In this document: positions 57,859 to 64,000 of the stretch, one piece after another
Layout: each line of letters starts with the position of its first letter
How positions within the stretch are numbered: the stretch's first letter is position 1
Origin: Posidonia oceanica
Lineage: Eukaryota; Streptophyta; Magnoliopsida; Alismatales; Posidoniaceae
Length of the DNA stretch: 64,000 nucleotides
NCBI GenBank assembly: GCA_037176725.1
Contig: JAZBRS010000013.1
Location: forward strand, 13,411,001-13,475,000
Direction: 5' to 3'
Translations under genes and position numbers: made by a program
Notes under the pieces: model-generated
Told to the model about the DNA's origin: nothing
Databases searched by the model: none
Seen by the model: only the letters and a program-made list of their open reading frames with translations

Positions 57859-58844
57859 AAGATGGCTCGGCACGAAGTTATCGACAAGCTGAGACGATAC
57901 CCTCGTGTGGTGCTACCTAGAAATCTTAAATGAAATCCAATGCCTGCTGCCACCAGACTTGGACGAGACACAAAGAGGGTTGGCTAAAAAACACGGCCAA
58001 GGGGATTGTCCAAGGGGAACAAACTAACGACATGACCGCGGGGGTTGCCCGCGGGGGTCGCTCACGGGGGTCAAACTAAAAGACTTGCCACGGGGATTGC
58101 CCGCAGGGGTCAAACTAAAAGACTTGCCATGGGGATTGCCCGCAGTAGTCAAACTTAAAAGATGGATAGCTAATGTCTCCGCCGACCACTCAATGCGAAT
58201 GCAATACAATGCGTTATGCATGGATGCGTGCTGACCGGAATGCGAAAGAGGTGGTCGTGATATGCAATGCATGATCCTAGATAATGAGGTTCCTCCATCA
58301 TCGTCGGCTTTAATTTGTATACCGGGTTGGCTCAGGAATTTTTCTCACCACCTAAGGCGGACTGACACATGTGTGAATGTAATTTGTCATAATCAAGTGC
58401 TCGTTCCTCGAGCGTAGCCTACACTCTCCAAGGGGACCGTCATCTTATGATACGCGGGTTGGTGAGCGAGAGGTCCATGATGCTCCCAGGCAAAAGGGGA
58501 TCGATCTCTTCTCTACTAGCTGCGTTGGCTCTATTTGTCACAATTAGGTGTCCTTTCGTTGAATGTTGCCTACATTCTTGACAGAGACCGTCGTCTCTTG
58601 ACCCAGAATCAATGAACGATGAGTCCATTAATACCGTTGGCTTTATTCGTCAGAATCAAGTGTCATTTTATTGAATGCTGCCTACATTCTCGACAGGGAC
58701 CATCATCTTCTGACCTGGGAGTTAGTGAGTGATGAGTTCACTAATACCGTTGGCTTTGCTTTGTTAACCCGGTTGTGCTCCGGGGTACCTGCTTGTGGAT
58801 TGTTTGCTTTGCTAACCCGGTTGTGCTCCGGGGTTCTTTAAAAG
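57859..58844. repeat. 39-bp and 113-bp repeats of A-II
   Basis: Reverse-complement homologue of 49545-50567. The 39-bp units are at 58028-58160 and the three 113-bp units at about 58380-58760. No gene. Confidence 0.8.
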
Positions 58845-59392
58845 ACTTGCCAAGGGGATTTCCCAAGGGGGGTCGGAAAAAAAAACATGACGTGCCAAGG
58901 GGATTGCCCAAGCGGGGTCGAAAACATGACATGCTAAGGTGATTACCCAAGGGGGTCGAGAATAAAAACATGACGTGCCAAGGGGGTCGAAAATAAAAAC
59001 ATGATGTGCCAAGGGGATTGCCCAAGGGGGTTGAAAATAAAAGCATGACGTGCCAAGGGGATTGCCCAAGGGGGTCGAAAATAAAAGCATGACGTGCCAA
59101 GGGGATTGCCCAAGGGGGTCGAGAATAAAAGCATGACTTGCCAAGGGGATTGCCCAAGGAGGTCGAGAATAAAAACATGACGTGCCAAGGGGATTGACCA
59201 AGGGGGTCGAAAATAAAAGCCTGACGTGCCAAAGGGATTGCCCAAGGGGGTCGAAAATAAAAGCATGACGTGCCAAGGGGATTGCCCAAGGGGGTCAAAA
59301 ATAAAAACATGACGTGCCAAGGGGATTGCCCAAGGGAGTCGAAAATAAAAACATGACGTGCCAAGGGGATTGCCCAAGGGGGTCGAAAGAAT
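58845..59392. repeat. 47-bp tandem repeat array of A-II (about 13 units)
   Basis: Units of AAGGGGATTGCCCAAGGGGG, TCGAAAATAAAA and CATGACGTGCC. Homologous to 48445-49540 but with about half the copy number and a family-specific GACGTGCC in place of GACTTGCC. The 207-codon and shorter frames on the minus strand are repeat translations. Confidence 0.92.
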
Positions 59393-59472
59393 ACTTCTTT
59401 GGCTTTGTTTGCTTTGTTGACCCGGTTGTGCTCCGGGGTGCTCTTTGATTTGCTCTCAGTTCTGCTTTCATT

Positions 59473-59560
59473 TGTTGGATGCTGGATTTTTAGTGTTCAA
59501 CGTTGGACGGACTAAAAGCCGCAGCTAACGTTGGATGGCAAGACGACTGCGTATAACGTT
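59473..59560. promoter_or_regulatory. Hairpin cassettes upstream of gene x
   Basis: GTTGGATGCTGG...GTTCAACGTTGGACGG...GCAGCTAACGTTGGATGG...GCGTATAACG. They end 100 bp before the TATA-like TATATTA at 59660-59666. Confidence 0.55.
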
Positions 59561-59756
59561 GCGAGACAGACTGCCTGTCTTTCCTGTTCGGGTACCACCG
59601 TTTGGGCAGTAAATCTCCGATTTTCTTTGTGTTTCCATTCCGATGAAGGCTCCACGGCCTATATTAGACCCCATCTTGGCATGGATCTTGCAATACAAAC
59701 ACTGATCTTTCTCTCTTTATTGATTTTTTCATTTGCAAAGAATTACGCTTCTTCTC

Positions 59757-61112
59757 ATGGATTTGAATGATATCCCACGTCATGCCTTCCAGGTGGTTGT
59801 CTTTTCTTCTCCTTCCGACACGGTGCAACTTTGGCTAGAGGCTATACCTAATCACTTGGCGAACCTTTTGGTGCATGAGAAGGTATTCTCCACTTTCGTT
59901 ATTACTTCATGCTCCCATTCTTGTATTCTTTTATCTTTGCTGATTTTTCTACTTCATAGCCCTTGGCCTCTGCCAACAACAAACGCGATTCGAAAGCCTA
60001 CCAGTTGGACTGGGTTCAGCAATTCGACTCTTGGGCGTTGAAGAAGTATCGGGAGCGCTTGGAGGAGGCTGGCCTTTGTCAAGCTTTCCGTTAGTTGCGG
60101 CAACTTGTTGACTGGAAGGTGCTTTTTGGCCTCTACGGGCTATGGAATCCTTTGACCCACACATTTTTTACCTCTTCAGGGGAGTTGACCATTCTTTTGG
60201 AGGAGGTGAGCGTCCTTTTAGGCACTCGATAGGCCGACTCGTCCATTTACTGTAGAGATGCCTATCTTTTGCCGATCGGGGTGGTAGGCTCTTTTTCTCT
60301 CTTAAAGCGCATCTTCGGCCCTGTTGTTGTGCCGGAGGACCTGGTGCTAGATGGCTGTATCAATCTCTCCTTTGTGGAAGTTTTTCAGGAAGCAACGCGA
60401 TAGCATCCACTCCGAGGCTTCTTGCTTGGAGTGTGTCTTCATTCTGATCGAGGGGCTGGTATTCTTCCCAAATGAAACCCTAACCCTCAGCGCTTATCAT
60501 GCTAAGCTCATGTGCATCTGCGTTTGCAATCCTGAGAAATGCCTGAGTCAATCTGTATTGGCTTTTACTATCTAGGGCTTATCCAGTGCCTGCCTTGGGG
60601 GATCGTTCTTCGGCTCGCCTTTCCTAGTTCTGCGCTGGTTGGAGGAGCATTTTCTACTGTCTGCTTTTGATGCTACCCTTCCCCTGGAGGAGTACATTCG
60701 CCGTCTATGTGCCTGTGAGGTCAAGCCCCAGATGGACTCCTTCAGTCCTCCTTCGTCTTTCAGGATGGTGTCTGACCTAGAGTATTTCCTGACACTGATT
60801 GGGGCGACTGAGTTTGTGAGGTACAACCCCCAGCGATGCTTCTCGATGCTGGGCATTCCCCGGGCCATACCTCCCTTGCCTCGTTTCTTTGACATGATTC
60901 TCCCGCGCTTGAGAGACACCCCTGGGGACGTCATTCAGGTTTTCTATCAGGCCGCCATTTGGGACGGGAAGGGGCGGAACCAGGTCCTCTCTTTGTGGGA
61001 AAATGCAAATGCGGACCGTGAAGCCATTTCCCTTGCCACTCATGACGCTTGGTATGAGGGCGTGAGGCCCAAATTATTTATTGAGTTTCCTGCGAAGAAG
61101 CGAAAGTTGTAA
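59757..61112 (+). CDS. Antisense plant mobile domain gene x of A-II (two exons, stops, one frameshift)
   Basis: Antisense to A-II pol. TATATTA lies at 59660. Exon 1 is 59757-59882 (42 codons, MDLNDIPRHAF...LLVHEK). A 77-bp GT-AG intron follows (59883-59959), and exon 2 runs from 59960. The PMD signature is WNPLTHTFFTSSGELTILLE, then EVSVLLGTR (60135-60230). A TAG at about 60094 precedes it. A frameshift falls between 60390 and 60600. The last frame (60639-61112) has YIRRLCACEVKPQ and DLEYFLTLIGATEFVRY, and ends FPAKKRKL. A polyadenylation-like AATAAA is at 61136. It is paralogous to gene z of A-I: same exon-1 length class, phase-0 intron, and C-terminal KKRK. A-I lacks gene x. Confidence 0.76.
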
Positions 61113-61242
61113 TCAGTATTTTATTTTTAATCATCAATAAAGTCATTTTTATTTTCCTTTGCCTACTTCCCTTCCTTCTGGAATATTTTCATGGTTTTTT
61201 TATCAAAGAGAACTTAAGTTCAGAAAACTCCCTGTAATAGAG

Positions 61243-61397
61243 GTGTTGGACGTGTGAACTACTGCGTCCAATGTTATCCACAAGCGTTCCTGCGTATAAC
61301 GATCTCCCTTCTTTGGGGCGTTAGCCGCGTCAGTTTATGCGGACAACGTTTCAATGCCTCCGACGCGTTGGACGTCGCAGTACACGCGTACAATGTT
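61243..61397. promoter_or_regulatory. Hairpin cassettes upstream of gene y (A-II)
   Basis: TGTTGGACGTG...GCGTCCAATGTTATCCAC...GCGTATAACG, GCGTTAGCCGC...ATGCGGACAACG, GCGTTGGACG...GCGTACAATG. They end 7 bp before TATAAAG (61404-61410). Confidence 0.55.
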
Positions 61398-61403
61398 GAT
61401 TAG

Positions 61404-61410
61404 TATAAAG
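61404..61410 (+). promoter_or_regulatory. TATA box of gene y (A-II)
   Basis: TATAAAG, 114 bp before the ATG at 61518. Same cassette-TATA spacing as in A-I. Confidence 0.6.
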
Positions 61411-61517
61411 CCTCCGTCTTACACAACGGGCGAACTCCTTGCTCTTCTTCTCTTCTTCTCCAGCGACTGCGAGCTCTCCGACGACATTTTTTTCTGATTT
61501 CAGTGAAGTCGCTCCAA

Positions 61518-63980
61518 ATGGAGAAACAGATTTCCCATTTTTACTCTCGAATGGCAAAACGTGCCCGGACGAGACCAGGGCCTTCCCGACTGTAGGGGAG
61601 ACGGCGACAATGGTTGTAGAGTCTACTGCTGGGCCTGTGGTCGGTGGAGCGGCGACTATGGAGGCTGGCACTACTGCTGTGGAGATGGTGGCCGTGATTG
61701 CACGAGCTGGGACAGCGTCTGGGGAAGCCGTGGAGGTAGGCCCGGCTGCTGTGGAGGTGATGGCCGTGACTGCGGTGGTGGCCAGCGGTGATGTCGCAGA
61801 GGCTGAGGTGGCGGCCGGCGGTGATGCCGTAGAGGCTGAGGTGGCTACTGGGGTAGCAGGTGACGATGCCACGGAGGTCGAGGCGGCGGTCATAGGCGCC
61901 ATGGCTGTAGAAACAGAGACGGGGGCTGCCGACGATGGTGCTGTAGAGACTGAGGCAGCTTCGAGCACGCGTTCCAGTGATCCTACCAGTTCTGAGGAGG
62001 AGGACTCGGAGGAGACGGTTTCCGAGGAGGAGGAGCCTGAGGCGGCGCTTGTCGATCCTTTAGTTGCCCAGTTTGGTGAGGACGACGGGTGGTACCGCAA
62101 TATTTTAGACTTCGTCCAGTAAGAGGAAGAGGGTGGTGCCATGGATCCCCCGGACTTTTGGCGAGCCCAGATTCCCCGTGACGAGGTTCAAGCGTCGGGA
62201 CCGTGTAGGGACACGTCTTGGCTAGAGTATACCACTGCCCTTGAAAGGACAGGTAACCTTCCTCTTAATCTCTTCTTCATTTTAGTTTGATTATATCTAC
62301 CCGCTTGACAATTCTTTTCTTCTCTTTTGCAGAGTCAGGCCCCAGCAGTGATTTGGTGCTATTGGGGACGGGTCCGCCGATTCTATGATATGCTAGCTCC
62401 CTTTCAGCAGGAGCGCATAGGAGAAATGGGATTCAGACCTTTCCTGTCTATTCTCGACTTTCCCCTTCGTCCCATGTTCCTGGAGGCAATGGCGGAGCAG
62501 TACAACTTCCGGACTAGTTCCATAGTCACGTGGGTGGGCGAGTTCGTCCTTTCGCTGGAGGACATGGCCCGGCTGACTAGCCTACAGGTGACAGGCCGCT
62601 CGGTGACTGGACGGGTTTGTTCAGATTATACCGGTATGGTGAGGGAGCTGGTAGGCAGGCAGGTGACCATGCACGGGCACCAGCTTGTATTTATTTCTTC
62701 TGTGATTCGCCGGGTTGAGGAGTTGAACACGACGGTGGCTGGACCTGGTGTAGAGGCTGACCAGCAGCTCAGGGCTTTCCTGTTGGTGTTGTTCGGGGAG
62801 GTCCTCTTCTCCCATGCTTCTTCCAAGCTATCTATCGTCTTTCTGCCCCTTCTAGCGGATTTGGATCGGGTGGGGGAGTATGCCTAGGGTGCGGCCAGCC
62901 TGGCGCACCTGTACTCTACACTCTTCCACTTCACGGATGGTAGCTCTCGCCAGCTAGGCGAGAATCTACCCTTTCTTCAGGTAAAAATGCGTACTTAAAT
63001 TTGCAACTTTCAGGAATATTGTTGGACATTATGTGCTACTAAAAGCTTCCTCGTTTTTTGTGCAGATGTGGGCATGGGATCACTTTGTTTTCTTGCGTCC
63101 TGCCCCTCCTCCCGTTCCTCCAGCCGATGTTCCTTTCCCCCGAGGATTATTCTGGGTTGATGCTGAGCAAGCCCTCGAGCCTGCGGATGACAACCGCTAT
63201 GTTGGTCGCTTACTTTTCGAATTGCTGGTTCCAACTTAGGTAATTTACCCTCTTCTGACTTTTCAGCTTCTGTTATTTATTTATGCTGCTTGCTGACATG
63301 CATTGCTCCTTTCAGGTAATCTGGCGTCCATAAGCTGAGGGAGAGCATGCAGACATTCCTAAGCTTGCCCGTGACCGGGCAATTTTTGACCGAGATGTGT
63401 GGTTTCATTGCTGGAACCACTGCCATTTTCAGTAGATTGGCAGGGTGTTACAGCAGCTGGGGCACCGGCAGATTCAGCCTCTACCACCTCCTCACAGGGT
63501 TTGGCGAGAGACACGCCGCGGGGGGAGCCGTGCTCGCCAATGGATGGACGTCTACGGTCCGCAGCTCCTGGACTGGGCTCGCCGTGGTTCACCTGCTCCG
63601 ATAGACACGAAAAAGGAGGATGAGGTGGTGTGGGCCGAGTGGATGGACTGGGAGTTCTCTTCTTTGATGGTCTTCCACCGGTCCCACTTCCTTGGGCGTG
63701 GGAACCTTTCTTTGGGGGACACAGATCCTGGGGAGGCGATGATGTCTTGAGCGGCCCTGCTAGGGGAGGCTCAGTCTTACCGAGCCTAGCTGGAGATAGC
63801 GGTGAGCTTTTGAATTTCATTTTGTAAATTGCTGATCCACATTTGATGATTTGCTAACTTGCTTTCCTTCCTTCGCAGCTCAAAGCGGCAGATGAGCGGG
63901 CTCAGTGGGAGTGTAGTCTGACTCAACAGCTCTCTACTCTATCCGGAGAGATCGAGGGCCTGCGCACTTCCGCCTCTCAG
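61518..63980 (+). CDS. Antisense plant mobile domain gene y of A-II (at least five exons, incomplete)
   Basis: Exon 1 is 61518-62252: MEKQISHFYSRMAKRARTRP, one frameshift, a Val/Ala/Glu-rich stretch of about 130 residues, SSTRSSDPTSSEEEDSEE and VAQFGEDDGWYRNILDF. Exon 2 is 62333-62980 with the PMD core (PFQQERIGEMGFRPFLSILD, FRTSSIVTWVGEFVLSLEDM, ARLTSLQVTGR). Exon 3 is 63066-63239 (MWAWDHFVFLRPAPPPVPP). Exon 4 is 63316-63801 (FHCWNHCHFQ, RVLQQLGHRQIQPLPPP, LMVFHRSHFLGRGNLSLG). Exon 5 is 63879-63980 (coiled coil, ADERAQWECSLTQQ); the donor GTATCT follows. All introns are GT-AG. Stops, mostly TAG, interrupt several exons. The order (E-rich N-terminus, PMD, coiled coil) resembles host PMD-C type proteins. 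The gene continues past the window. Confidence 0.75.
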
Positions 63981-64000
63981 GTATCTTTACATTTCTTGTA

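Larger units (their letters stand above)
56516..64000 (-). mobile_element. Family A element A-II, 3' part
   Basis: 3' LTR, polypurine tract, small arrays, 47-bp array and two antisense PMD genes, in the order seen in A-I but with an extra gene (x) next to the array. gag-pol and the 5' LTR lie beyond the window. Inserted in the 5' LTR of B; flank ACAGG. Confidence 0.9.

Overview
This is plant nuclear DNA from what looks like a large, repeat-rich angiosperm genome. It contains Tat-lineage Ty3/gypsy elements, a Ty1/copia fragment, a hAT transposon, plant-type spliced introns and plant mobile domain (PMD) genes. I see no intact host gene, tRNA or rRNA. Almost the whole window is nested transposons, and the nesting can be worked out from LTR ends and 5-bp target duplications. 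The species cannot be named from the sequence alone.

Layout. (1) 1-9603: the 3' part of a plus-strand Tat-like element (family C). It has a 62-bp tandem array and a 3.6-kb 3' LTR (6036-9603), and is interrupted by a solo LTR of family B (2699-5318, duplication GCTGG). Its right edge cuts a minus-strand Ty1/copia pol (9604-about 11040). (2) 12508-15776: a minus-strand hAT transposon with a captured exon resembling a RAD16-type DNA repair protein, cut at 15776. (3) 15777-17123: the 3' LTR and a stub of a minus-strand family A element (A-III). (4) 17124-29798 plus 51906-56515: a minus-strand family B element inserted in A-III. It has gag, protease remnant, RT, an extra RNase H, integrase, a same-sense DUF7745/PMD-like gene, an 86-bp array and LTRs. 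(5) 29799-51905: a plus-strand family A element (A-I) of 22.1 kb with both LTRs, inserted in the gag-protease region of B (duplication GGAGG). A solo LTR of a fourth family (D, 41511-42807, duplication GCAGC) lies inside it. (6) 56516-64000: the 3' part of a minus-strand family A element (A-II) inserted in the 5' LTR of B, running off the window.

How the parts fit. Family A elements are giant Tat/Ogre-like retrotransposons. Besides gag-pol they carry antisense, intron-containing PMD genes between integrase and the 3' LTR: x and y in A-II, y and z in A-I. Family B carries a related gene in sense orientation that appears intronless. Each element has a tandem array between its accessory genes and the polypurine tract. 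The arrays differ in sequence and unit length but all contain a hairpin closed by CTTG/CAAG.

The most unusual signal is a dispersed hairpin cassette, roughly GTT-N3-CGC, a loop of about 8-14 bases, then GCG-N3-AAC, usually in tandem pairs. It recurs just upstream of the TATA boxes of family A LTRs and of the captured antisense genes, in the family A leader, and as a 227-bp-spaced array in the family C LTR. It looks like a shared mobile promoter module. All pol genes are decayed, mostly by TAG stops.
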